This document shows positions 36,300-46,240 of a stretch of DNA of 64,000 nucleotides, piece by piece. The notes under the pieces are model-generated. The model made no database searches and was not told the origin of the DNA. It saw only the letters and a program-made list of their open reading frames with translations. Where the stretch lies: positions 336,961,211-337,025,210 of the forward strand of contig CM042696.1 of the NCBI GenBank assembly GCA_023614405.1. Direction: 5' to 3'. The stretch's first letter is position 1; the number at the start of each line of letters is the position of its first letter. This DNA is from Avena insularis. Its lineage: Eukaryota; Streptophyta; Magnoliopsida; Poales; Poaceae. A program made the translations under genes and the position numbers.

Positions 36300-36540
36300 G
36301 TGACGAAAACCCTCATGACGGTGGTCCGTAACGTCACGCAATAACGTAATGTGTGACATCATGCCCCTAGCGTCACGGAATTCGTAAAATCCGTGACGGT
36401 CGCACAATCACCGTCACATATTAGCACATTCGATGACGGTCTAGATAGCTTCCATGACGAACGTGGATAGGTCATAGAAAAATTTGAAACAGTATGTGTC
36501 TATTGCGTCACATGATAGTTAGCGGGAGGACCACTAAGGC
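36300..36540. repeat. CACTA subterminal repeats, left end
   Basis: Clustered short motifs such as CGTCACGG, GTGACGG, GATGACGG and CCATGACG in alternating orientation, mirrored at the right end (41480-41710). In En/Spm-type elements such arrays bind the element's own protein and control excision. Confidence 0.8.
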
Positions 36541-37193
36541 AAGACCCATATATCAGAAAGAAATAAAAAATATCCTATATTATATAATGGTGGTGATTTT
36601 TTTCATTTGGTGTTATGGTGCTTATTTTCAACAATGGCCGGAGCACGCTGGAATTTTATGATCTCATCGTCATATTTGCATACAACAACCTCAGATTGAC
36701 AAAATCCAAAAATGAACTTTAATTTGTTTCTCTAAATAAGACGAATACTACTCTAATATGATTTTTATCGTGTTTGTTTGAAACCATCGGTATAGATTTA
36801 GTAATTTCACCATCAATTTGCATATAACATCGGATCGAGATGAGTGAAATTTTCAACTTTGATTATCTTGATGGGATGAAAATTGTTCATTCTGATGGTA
36901 GTCAAACACGCTTCATTGGATCCCTCGGTGACACTGATGTGAAATGTAATAGCATTTAGTTTATTTTCTTGGTCGTTCGTGCTGTCCATCTTCGTGTATT
37001 GCCGTATTCTCCTTAACGCCGAGTAATAAAGATATTGTTCTATATAACAAAATAAAAAATAAGGAAAAAAGCCCTCAACCGAAGGTCCTAGTCCCTCCAT
37101 TTTCCACCAAATTTATATTTTCCCTCCAACCAAAATACACCAAAATATAGCTTTCCCTCCACTTTTTCTTATTATTTTCGCGCACTTTACCCT

Positions 37194-37582
37194 TTGCCCC
37201 CACCTGTCAGTGACTTGCAAAAGTTCAAGCCCCTATTGTATCCTGCGCGGTGCCAGTGCCGACCTCCCTGTTTCTCTGGCTACTCGCCCCCATTATCTCC
37301 GGACCCATTATCTCCACGCACGCCTCTGATCCACCCGCCCAGTTCGAACGCACCAGATTGGCGCCACCCTCCTCATCTGCGAGATCCGTGCCTCCGGGCC
37401 TCCGTCCTCAACCACGACCTTCCTTCATGCCCCAGCCCGCTCGAACGCCGCCGCCCTCCTCACCGGAGGGATCGAAGCTGACCTCCTCACCCACGATGTC
37501 CTGCTCCGTGCCCCTTTCCTGGTTCCCACCCACGCGAACGCCGCCGCACTTTCGCAGCTGCCGCCGCCCTCCTCAAGGTACT
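37194..37582 (+). other. GC-rich exon-like segment inside CACTA
   Basis: About 390 bp at ~65% GC in an otherwise AT-rich element, open in more than one frame, ending CCTCCTCAAG before GTACTC, a good 5' splice site. One frame gives ALLTGGIEADLLTHDVLLRA, which looks protein-like, but I cannot name it. Either the first exon of the element's own gene or a captured host exon. The MITE sits just after the putative splice site. Confidence 0.35.
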
Positions 37583-37590
37583 CTTATACA

Positions 37591-37777
37591 CAGTGGCGGA
37601 TCTATGCTCGGATAGGTGGGCGTGCCAAGCTTAATTTGACCACAAAGATTTATTTATCTAGCATTTTAATACCTGATAGGGCATATAATTAGTCCTAATA
37701 CTTGTATATAAGAAACAAATCTGTATTTTGGAGGGGGTGCTACGGCACCCATGGCACCCCCAATGGAGACGCCCCTG
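37591..37777. mobile_element. 187 bp hAT-type MITE
   Basis: Imperfect terminal inverted repeats CAGTGGCGGATCTAT / ATGGAGACGCCCCTG, flanked by a perfect 8 bp duplication CTTATACA (37583-37590 and 37778-37785), the target length of hAT elements. The interior is non-coding, with GGGTGC...GCACCC inverted segments near the right end. Confidence 0.9.
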
Positions 37778-37785
37778 CTTATACA

Positions 37786-38930
37786 AACCTTAGACCTAAT
37801 GGAAACTGCAGGTACTTCGTGTATTTGTTGCTAGGTGCCTCCATCTTTTTTGCCGACTATGGGGTGTGATGCTTTTCTTTTTCCCTTCGTAGTAGCTTGC
37901 TGTTGATATTTGAGATCGATCCCATGATGAACTTGTTTTCTGACGGGTACTGATTTTTATGTTATGAAGTAATTAACTGATTATATAGACGACCCCAAAT
38001 AACAGAAGTAAGGTTTCTTATTGATGTATTCATTCATCAGCTGAGAAATTTGTCCAGTAGCACCTGATTACGGTATAGTTACATCCGCTGGTATCTCCAA
38101 ATTAATTGACATGTTGCATAGCTCCTAAATATCTAATTAGATTGGTTTTAAAAGTGAACACACCAAAAAAATCTCTTCATGACTCAGTGGCTCCAAAGCA
38201 ATAGATTAGCTTAGGTGGGCACGTTTGTGCGGTCATGTGGAACTATTTCAGCCCTCAGTACTTGACATCAATAATTGCAATCGATCATTGCCGTAATTGC
38301 ACAATCCTGCTGATGGTTTAATTTAAGTTATTCCCCTCATTTAGGAAATACTATACAATGCATGCCGTGAAATTCCAATTATTCATGTATGATGTGAATA
38401 GTTTACAGGTAATATTTGGATTTATGTTCAGCCCTCAGTAACTTTATCTAAATTATGGTTACTGCAGATTCCCTATCCACCGATTACATATACGCAGATC
38501 CCGAGCGCAATGCACTAATTCACGTGCTCATTCATTAGTGCACCTCCTGGATATTGTTATATATCCTATATGCTACATGGTATATGCAGCTGATATACTG
38601 GTCTGCATTCACAATGTCTCTATTAAACTTGTTAGCATCTCCTTGCCACCGGCTTCTTTACACTAGCAGGATCGTCACACATTCATTTTTGCATAGTAAT
38701 GAAACAAGTCGTATGTTGCCATTCATCTTTGACTATGCACCTGATTCAAAGCAGCACGTGGATGATAAGTAGGTGTCCGATTAATTGAACTCATTAGTTT
38801 TTCTTTACATTTATTTGTACAGTTTTTTTTGCTTGCTAGCATGCTGTTTATATATTCATGTCTAGCAGATTTTGAAAGAGGAAAACTGAACACTCCCGCT
38901 GAAAGAGTATTGTTTGCGTTGCTTTTTATT
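37786..38930. other. CACTA interior, intron-like AT-rich DNA
   Basis: No supported frame. The 72-codon frame at 38554-38772 has no recognisable domain and no splice-consistent context. Confidence 0.45.
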
Positions 38931-38989
38931 TATGTATGTATCATATGTTAACATGTTCGTTTCTAATGTTTCTTGATACCCTTCTTGTC

Positions 38990-39280
38990 CAAGGTAGTAC
39001 AATCATGCCGATATCTCGGCAGTATGGGAGGAACAGGTTGTCAAGGGTTGTGAGGCTCAATGTTGAACGTGTGACGCCTATTGAGCAGATAAGTAAAATA
39101 GTTGGACAACTGGTATTTAGTGAGAGTGGTCATGACAAATGAGGAGCCGCAAAGGTGAGAATGGTGGCAGTGGCTCTAAATATGAGCCAAATGATGATGA
39201 GGAGCCTGATAATGTAGATGTGGTTCCTAGAGAAGAAGATGAGCAGGAGCTAACTCTACATATGTCAAAGGCAAAGGTAC
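38990..39280 (+). other. Exon-like segment in CACTA (acidic protein)
   Basis: One frame from 39139 encodes RSRKGENGGSGSKYEPNDDE-type acidic sequence, running on through EEPDNVDVV and EEDEQELTLHMSKAK, flanked by AAG/GTA-like junctions. The earlier part (39006-39140) encodes QYGRNRLSRVVRLNVERVTP in a different frame. Acidic N-terminal segments are common in the second (TNP1-like) proteins of CACTA elements, but a captured host exon is also possible. Confidence 0.35.
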
Positions 39281-40020
39281 CATATCTTACTGTCATACAT
39301 AGTAGATAATGCCTTTCTTTCTAACGTGTTCATGAATGTGTATTAGTGTGTATATTAGTATTGATTCACCAGACCGTTGGTTTTCTGATTAATGGTTTCC
39401 TTGCTTGCCGGTAAATTGGGTGTTGGTGAGTTGATAAAATTTTGAAAGGGGAAAAGAAAGGAAGAATAGTCGATTTTAAGTCTATTGAAACAAAGTATCT
39501 ATAGACCATTTATAATTATTCTTGACAGGTTTTCAAGCATGCAGAAAATAAGCATTGTTTCTCAGATCATAAAATCATCTTTAGCTAACTAAAAACAAGT
39601 GAATGATGTGCTCTTGTCTACTATACCATGCCAGGTAGCCTGGTTTAGTGAAGAACATGTGCAGTTCTGTAACTTTCAGTAGCAAGTGTACTTATTTTTC
39701 TGCTAGCATAGAATCAGTATGACCGTGCAAATGGGTTATATTTGCACTCTAGTCTAAAAGAAATGCGGTGCTTAGAATTGAAGCGAACAATGCTACTCTG
39801 AAAATTAGAGTAGCAATAATCTGAAAGTTACAACTCCTGTAGCAGTGTTCTATTTCTGATCATCTTGTGTGCTTTTCTAAATAAAGAGTTAACTGGAGTC
39901 ATACTGTTATTTGACATAGATTATCTGTACATAGTAGACGAAGAGTGAAGTGCAGTACATAGTTTCAGATATAAGCTTCACCGCAAGAGAGCCTTGTTCT
40001 GCAGTTCAACAATTTAAGGA

Positions 40021-40100
40021 GGTTCTCTTAAAAATACTATAGATAACCATGACTAGCCTAGGTTCTCTTAAAAATACTATAGATAACCATTACTAGCCTA
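40021..40100. repeat. 40 bp tandem duplication in CACTA
   Basis: Two adjacent copies (40021-40060, 40061-40100) of a unit starting GGTTCTCTTAAAAATACTAT, differing by one base (CATGACTAG versus CATTACTAG). Replication-slippage type duplication of recent origin. Confidence 0.95.
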
Positions 40101-40469
40101 AGGGCTGTATTTAAACTGTATACATATACACACACTGATTCAGGTTCAGGTCTTGTCATAGTAAACAGCAACCTACGCACATCTATGAATTTAGGAATTA
40201 AAGTGTGCGCCGTTCAAAAAACTGAAAAGTGATGTGAGGTTGTTCTTTTATAAATGTATTGCTGGCATGCTTGTCATTTAAATTGAAAATATATGTGACC
40301 TTGAGTGTACAACTACAGAACTACTAACAAGTCAAAAAAAGAAAGTGTACAACTACTGACATGATTGCTTTTTTTCTATCTTACTAGTAAATACAGATTT
40401 CACCTTGTTAATATAGTATACGTCAATGTTGATTCACTTCCTTATTTTTTCCCAACTTGTCTGAACCAG

Positions 40470-40892
40470 GCAAAGCAAGGTTCTACAAAACCACAAGGGA
40501 GAAAACGTGTCCGGTTCATAAATAGTTCAATCTTTTTTACAGTCAATTCAATGTACTGTCGCTAGTTGTTTCGGTGCTGCTAGCTACTTGATGACATGTT
40601 GCTGTTGTTGGGGTTTTGCCATGGATATTTTTATGCTTTTCTAAGTTTAATTGAACCTCTCACCTTTCTCTAACTTATGTTTTTCTTCCATAGACTGCCA
40701 GAAGATGAGGAGCAGTGGGTACCTGATGCAAAGATTGTGGCTGAAGTTATCAAGGAGCACAACTCCTCAAGCACCTTCCTTACTCGCATGGGTACCAATC
40801 AAAATCTGGGAGGTCTAGGACATCAGCTTCTGGATAATGTGTCCGAGATTTCGAAGAAAGAGTTGAACAACAGATGTACAAGTGATAATTAA
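40470..40892 (+). other. Exon pair in CACTA, possible En/Spm second-ORF C-terminus
   Basis: 40470-40515 encodes KQGSTKPQGRKRVRF, a basic tract. After AT-rich intron-like DNA, 40692-40890 encodes about 66 residues (LPEDEEQWVPDAKIVAEVIK, then EHNSSSTFLTRMG), ending in a stop. The WVP...VV..V...STFL..MG pattern resembles what I recall of plant En/Spm-associated proteins, but this is from memory. No transposase catalytic motif. Spliced structure is inferred. Confidence 0.35.
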
Positions 40893-41460
40893 CCGAGACA
40901 GGTAAAGAGCAAGATGCTGCATTTGAAGCAACAAGAAGAATTGGAAGCATCGAAGATCTAGGAAGAAAAGATGAAAGCATATGAGAAAATCTAGAAGAAA
41001 CGGACAAGCTTATTAGTGTTCTTTTAGGGAAGCATGCAACTCAAAACTAAGAATGTACATGAAGGCCATCATTATATAGTGGTGTTATTCTAGCATTAAC
41101 CTAGTTTGTTGATCTTTATTTATGTTAGTTTTACGTTGCAACTAATTTAGTTATATAAGATGGTATTTGGTTGTGAGTTAGATATATATATATTGTGATT
41201 ATGATGTCAATTGAGTATATTTTATTCTCTATATTCAAATTTAATTCTATATAATTTCTATTAAATTTAGAAGTTGTTATTCGCGATAATTTTAATAAAA
41301 TTAAATACAAAAGGATTAGTACTACATGCGAAAATAACTCTAGAAAATAATATCCTCAAAAGGTTGGGAAAATTATATATGAAATAATTATTTATTTTTT
41401 GGGAAAATTTGAAAAAAATAAATTCTATAAAATAAATAAATAAATAAGGTTGTTTCTAAA
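40893..41460. other. CACTA 3' AT-rich region
   Basis: Very AT-rich, without frames; probably 3' UTR and element interior before the right subterminal repeats start at about 41460. Confidence 0.5.
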
Positions 41461-42297
41461 TTAATCATCACATGTGATGTCATCCACATCTGTGATGCTA
41501 ATCCATGACGCTTTATAGATGTGGGAAGGTCTTCCAAGTGCTGACATCGCATATGACATCATCCATATTCAGTGACGTTGTTTCGTGCGCCGCCTCACAA
41601 GGAAGAATTTGTGACGGGGATTCCATGACGATGCTTGTGACGCTAGAGAAATGTCACGGAGGGGTTTTCCGTGACGTTATTTGCTATTGTATGACGTTTT
41701 TAGCCTGTCTCAATATATCAGATCTCTTGTAGTGCTACCCATAGAATCACGCCTTGCAAAGTGAGCAAAGTGAGTTCCCTGGATCAAGTTGATGTTTTGC
41801 CCACACAGACGGGCAAGAGCTTCATGCATAGCCCTGGCTAATCCATCTAGCCAGTTGTTCTCTTGCAAGGTGAATTGAATCTTCTCAGAGGTAGGTGCTT
41901 CCATTCTGCCTCTGTGATCTGCAACTATCATCCATTGTAGATCTCCTCCTACGTGATCATTGAGTTGGGCACCGAAGGATTCCGGATGCGGGCGCTCAAG
42001 GTACTCAGATAGTGCATCTAAATCCCTCTCAAAGATCAGTTGGCCTCCGTTTACCAACTGGTAGAACTTGCGATACTGAACTTCCATCTATAAGAATTTA
42101 GGATGAGTAAGTTAGTGAAGTGATCAAATGTGTCAAACTTTATGTAGGAATGTAAGAATTTTTTAGGAACATGATTTTTTTTGAATGAATCAAGGATAAG
42201 AGTGGGAATAGGTTTTCATAAATACTCACTTCTTTTGTTTTGAATCTAAGTTTTTGTTCGAACGTCCATTCTAACTAGGGTCTCCTGTGATAAGGAT

Positions 42298-42310
42298 GGC
42301 TCTGATACCA
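42298..42310 (-). other. A2 primer-binding site (tRNA-iMet)
   Basis: Minus-strand TGGTATCAGAGCC, three bases inside the right LTR (which starts on the plus strand at 42314, TGTCAACACCC). Complementary to the initiator methionine tRNA 3' end. Confidence 0.9.
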
Positions 42311-42313
42311 ACT

Positions 42314-45300
42314 TGTCAACACCCGGATTTTTAATCCTAGATGCCTATTATGCCATCCATCGCAATCCCAGGATTACCATTTTTGTGAGACATAACAGAT
42401 TGGATATCACCGTACATCATCCATTACAAACCATAATAAGGTCTTACACAAATCAAGGATCTCATGATCCAGTCTTAATACCAACAAGCAGCGGAATAAT
42501 AAGCATAGCAGTGGGCTCCATCTTCAGGGTCACAGGCAATTCTGACGATGGGAGATGCTCCTAGTTGTCGTAGATGTCCAGCTGTCCATCTGCCTGATAG
42601 TCCTCCTCATAGTCTGGCAACGGGAATAGCCAGGGACAAAGCCATGAGTACTCTTTAAGTACTCGCAAACTATCACTAACAAGTAAGGTAGTTCTAATAG
42701 GAAATCTTAAGCTCTAGGTTTATTTGCAAAAAGCCAGGTTTAATCTAAACTGAGTTTAGAAGTAAAGAAAACTAAGTAAGAGTTCTAAATCACTTAAGTG
42801 GGAACCTAGTTTTCATATTCACAACCCTATTGTGATCAAGTCAAAGTCATAGTTCACTTCACAAGTCATTTTGAAAACATCTGACGATGGAATAGTATGG
42901 CCACTCCAACTGTCCATGACCGCAGACACGGCTATTCGAATAGTTTGACACTCTGCAGAGGTGGTACACTTTCACCACAAAATTCAATACACCCTTCAGG
43001 GATAACCCTGAATTGTCATACTTAGTATGCGGATAATAAATCATAACCTTTCAATTACACACTCTAGTATAGGCACCTCCCCTATGAGCTTGGCCTCCTA
43101 CCCATGGCCATCTGCCATCCTGGGCACTGCATAGGTGGACAATTCACACTCACGAGGTAGCCTCAGCTGAAACCTCTTCCGCGAGGGAACACATACTAAT
43201 GCATATAAATTTCCGGGTAAGCCTTACCCAATTTAGGTATTGTGGTTGTACGGTAAAATTGGAATGGTATCACATCCGAATCTAACCATCAGTTTTTATA
43301 AAGGGCTAAGGCTCATGCCTCAACATTTTCATCATAAAATCCATTTGTGTTTCTCAACACATGTCAAAACATTTCAATAGAATGAAGCATCATTCCAAGG
43401 TTTTCACAATCATTTTCACCAAGTATTCCCATCTAAAGTGATCATGTTTTATGCTTAGCACTAGCCACTAAGTTAAGAGTTTTCACTAATGAGGGGTGCT
43501 AATCTTCAATCTCATGCCATAGAATGACATCTAGTATAGGCCTAGTTTTATACTCTTTATGCTATCTATACTATCTTTCCAAATACTCACAAAGCACTAG
43601 TTATAAGTAAAGAACTTTGGTAAAGTAAAAGAGTAAAGCTTGCAAGTAAAACTTGGGATGGGTATAAATCAAAGGTATATAACCAAAGCATGCCTAATGA
43701 ATTTTTCTTAAGTTATCAAGTGGGAAAGTGTTAACTTGCATAATTCTATCTTGCATGGTTAAATTGTAGTGTTAGGCTTGCCTTGAGTAGAGCAGTGGTT
43801 GAAGTTTTCCTCCTCTTCTTCTGGATAGAACTCCTCCTCCTCATAGCTTGGGTTGGTACTATCGTCTATAAATAAATATGGGGTACACAATCACCAAACA
43901 ATACTTCACTAGCTCTAATTAGCACACTAAGGCTCACACTTGATGATCTAGCATCATCACAATCATCACATGAAATAAAGAACTAGTTTTATTTATCTTA
44001 TTTGAGAAAAGTAGTTTCTACTCATTGAAATTAATTAAGATTTAACATTCTCCAATTAAAATATGGGATCATGCTGACACATGTCATCACCACATATTCT
44101 AATACATGGGAATGTGATTTAAAGGGTTGGTCTCATTTTATAAAGTTTAAGATTATTATTTAATAGATTTAAAGTGACTAGAAATGCCCTAATAACATTC
44201 TTTTGGTACTGGTCCAATGTCACCGCATGCAAACCTAAATGTTTTGCATATTCAGATAGATATTGTCAAATGTGATTTTTGAGAGTTGGAATCAACTCAA
44301 AAGCTATTATGATTGATTTTTGAATTTTTTTTGAAGTTGCAAAAGTCTCTATCTTATTATGTTTACTACAGATTATCTCTAACTCCAACTGATTTAAATC
44401 CAACAGGCTTTGATAGATAATTTAATTACCTTTCTAGCAAAATTTAAATCATGCAATTTGGTTTAGTGAAACTCTATGAATTGATTTTTGAATATGCGGA
44501 TAGAAACTAATTTAAACTAAAATTGAAAAATCAATATTTGAATTTCCAGGCCAGCGCGGGAAGTTAAACGGCCGGCCCAACTGCACTGCACAGTGCAGCA
44601 GACTACTAACAGATGGGGTCCACTCGTTAGCGACTGCATCTAAGCGAAACGGTATCTACGCTCTGAGCTGTGCGATCTAATTCTAATCCAATGGCTGGGA
44701 GTCGTCATCGAGGACGAACTACTCCAATGAGGAACTAAACCTAACGCGGTGGTGGGGGTCTAGCTAGGCTCACATGGGCTCCAACTAGGGTCGGCAACGG
44801 GGGCGATCGACATGGTAGATGACGGCGGTTCGAGGCGCGGTCACGGCAGGTCTTGGGGTGGTGGAAATCGATGGCACCCTTCTCCTCCAGCAGCGGCGGG
44901 CTCCGGCCAAATTCCAGCGAAGGAGAGCTCTCCTTTCTCCGGGAAGAAGTGGGGGAGGATTAGTGAGGAGTGGTGAGTGTTGGGGTGTGGAGAAATGAGG
45001 CATGGGATGCCTCCTTTTATACTACGGTGAGGGGACCAAACGGTGCGGGTGCGAGCTCATTGATGACGATGCTACAGGCTGCTATCAGCGTGGCAGAGGC
45101 TAGTGGATGGTGCGTGGTTCCCTGGCGGTTCTCACGGGCGTAATGGCGAGGCGTGGGGCGGTGTGGTTTGGTCGGGAGCGTGCGGTGCTCCGCACGGACG
45201 CAGAGGTGTTTGCGATAGCGTCGTGGAGGTTGGGGTGATCATGGTGAGCTAGTGCACGCGAGGTGGGGGTGAGGCGTTGTCTGTGCGAGCTGGTCGGGTG

Positions 45301-46240
45301 TGGCGAGCTAGCGCGCTCTAGGCACGGTGCAGAGACGGTGGTCACGGCGTAGCTAGGGTGGTCCAGGGCTCGGCTTGTGTCGAGTCTTGGATAGGGGGTA
45401 GCGGTGGACCGAGGCATGTCAGGTGCATGTCGTGGGCGAGGGCGGTGATGCTTCTAACGCGTTGTCCACTGTCGGCTGGTGACAACCAAAAATCTGCGGT
45501 GCTCAACTGTGCATACGACTAATGGGGGACTTGGTCTAGGTGCTGGCTATGCTCAGGGGAGAAAAGGGAGTGAAGAGGGGACCAAATGGTCGAGGGATTA
45601 CTATGGAAACAATGGAGTTAGGTTGTATATTAAATTGTGTAATTAAGGTGTTTGATGAAATGGCCGCAAGAAACTTACTTTGGAAATTTTGAATGAAACT
45701 TTTTGAGTGATCTTAACTTAAGCTTGAGTAACTATGTTTGCTTGGAGAGGTCAAGGGGAAATGGTTTGATAGGTTTTTGAAAAAGTGGGATCTTAACATA
45801 TGACCTAGATTCAATTTTCAACTGTCCATTAAATTGATTTGAAAGATGTTTTTATAAGTTTATAAAGTGGTTATTGATACACTTTTACTTGGTCTAGCAA
45901 GGGGTGGAAAGAAATATAAATGTTTTTGTTAAAATTTCTCTTCTAGGAACACACAAAGTGACCTAGTGGTTAACTTTTTTCAAAATGACCATTTGGTTAT
46001 TTAATTCATAATTGATTTCTTTTTCTTTTGATTTTGTTTGTAAATGTCCTAGATGATGTAGCATTCACCTTTAAACCATTTCTTATCATTTGTAGCAATC
46101 AAGCATGGCAATTTCAATCAATTCTCCACTAATGCAAAACACACATGCATTCATATTCATTTTATTAATAAAAGTTTTTGTTAACCCTTAATTGGGTGAT
46201 TAGAACTTGATAAACTTGATTAGAATTTTGGGGTGTTACA
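42314..46240 (-). repeat. A2 5' LTR (copy 3)
   Basis: 3927 bp, TGTCAACACCCGG to GGGGTGTTACA in plus-strand terms. Longest of the four copies and apparently least deleted. TATA-like TATAAAA (minus) at 45015-45021 lies in a GC-rich block 44560-45480. Conserved hairpin at 42646-42664. Confidence 0.95.

Larger units (their letters stand above)
36277..41734. mobile_element. CACTA-superfamily DNA transposon
   Basis: 5458 bp with perfect terminal inverted repeats CACTACAAGAGATCTGATATA / TATATCAGATCTCTTGTAGTG. Subterminal 250 bp at both ends are packed with TGACG/CGTCA and GTGACG motifs in both orientations, the transposase-binding architecture of CACTA elements. The host target is TAC: 36274-36276 and 41736-41738, with one extra C at 41735. 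No recognisable DDE transposase, so it is probably non-autonomous. Contains exon-like segments, a hAT-type MITE and a 40 bp tandem duplication. Confidence 0.95.
35858..42087 (-). pseudogene. Additional ORF upstream of gag in A2, split by CACTA
   Basis: Minus-strand frame of about 117 codons (ATG 42087, ~210 bp after the PBS) to the CACTA insertion at 41735, continuing in the same frame from 36276 to the stop at 35858 (about 139 codons). The first part is globular-looking (FYQLVNGGQLIFERDLDAL, HVGGDLQWMIVADHRGRME). The second is K/R/E-rich with heptad spacing (likely coiled coil, about 35990-36270) and ends in an acidic D/E/Y stretch. One internal TAA lies at 36170-36172. It is neither gag nor pol and I recognise no family. 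It could be an accessory protein or N-terminal Gag-like module. Confidence 0.6.
27223..46240 (-). mobile_element. Complete Ty3 chromovirus-like element A2
   Basis: 19.0 kb including a 5.46 kb CACTA insertion. LTRs 27223-31034 and 42314-46240, flanked by the 5 bp duplicate AGGGA (27218-27222 and 46241-46245). Minus-strand order: 5' LTR, iMet PBS, an additional ORF, gag, protease, RT, RNase H, integrase, polypurine tract, 3' LTR. About 17 differences in the first ~345 aligned LTR bases (counted by eye, ~5%), so not recent. Inserted into the S repeat: removing it restores the sequence found intact at 50097-50110. Confidence 0.95.
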
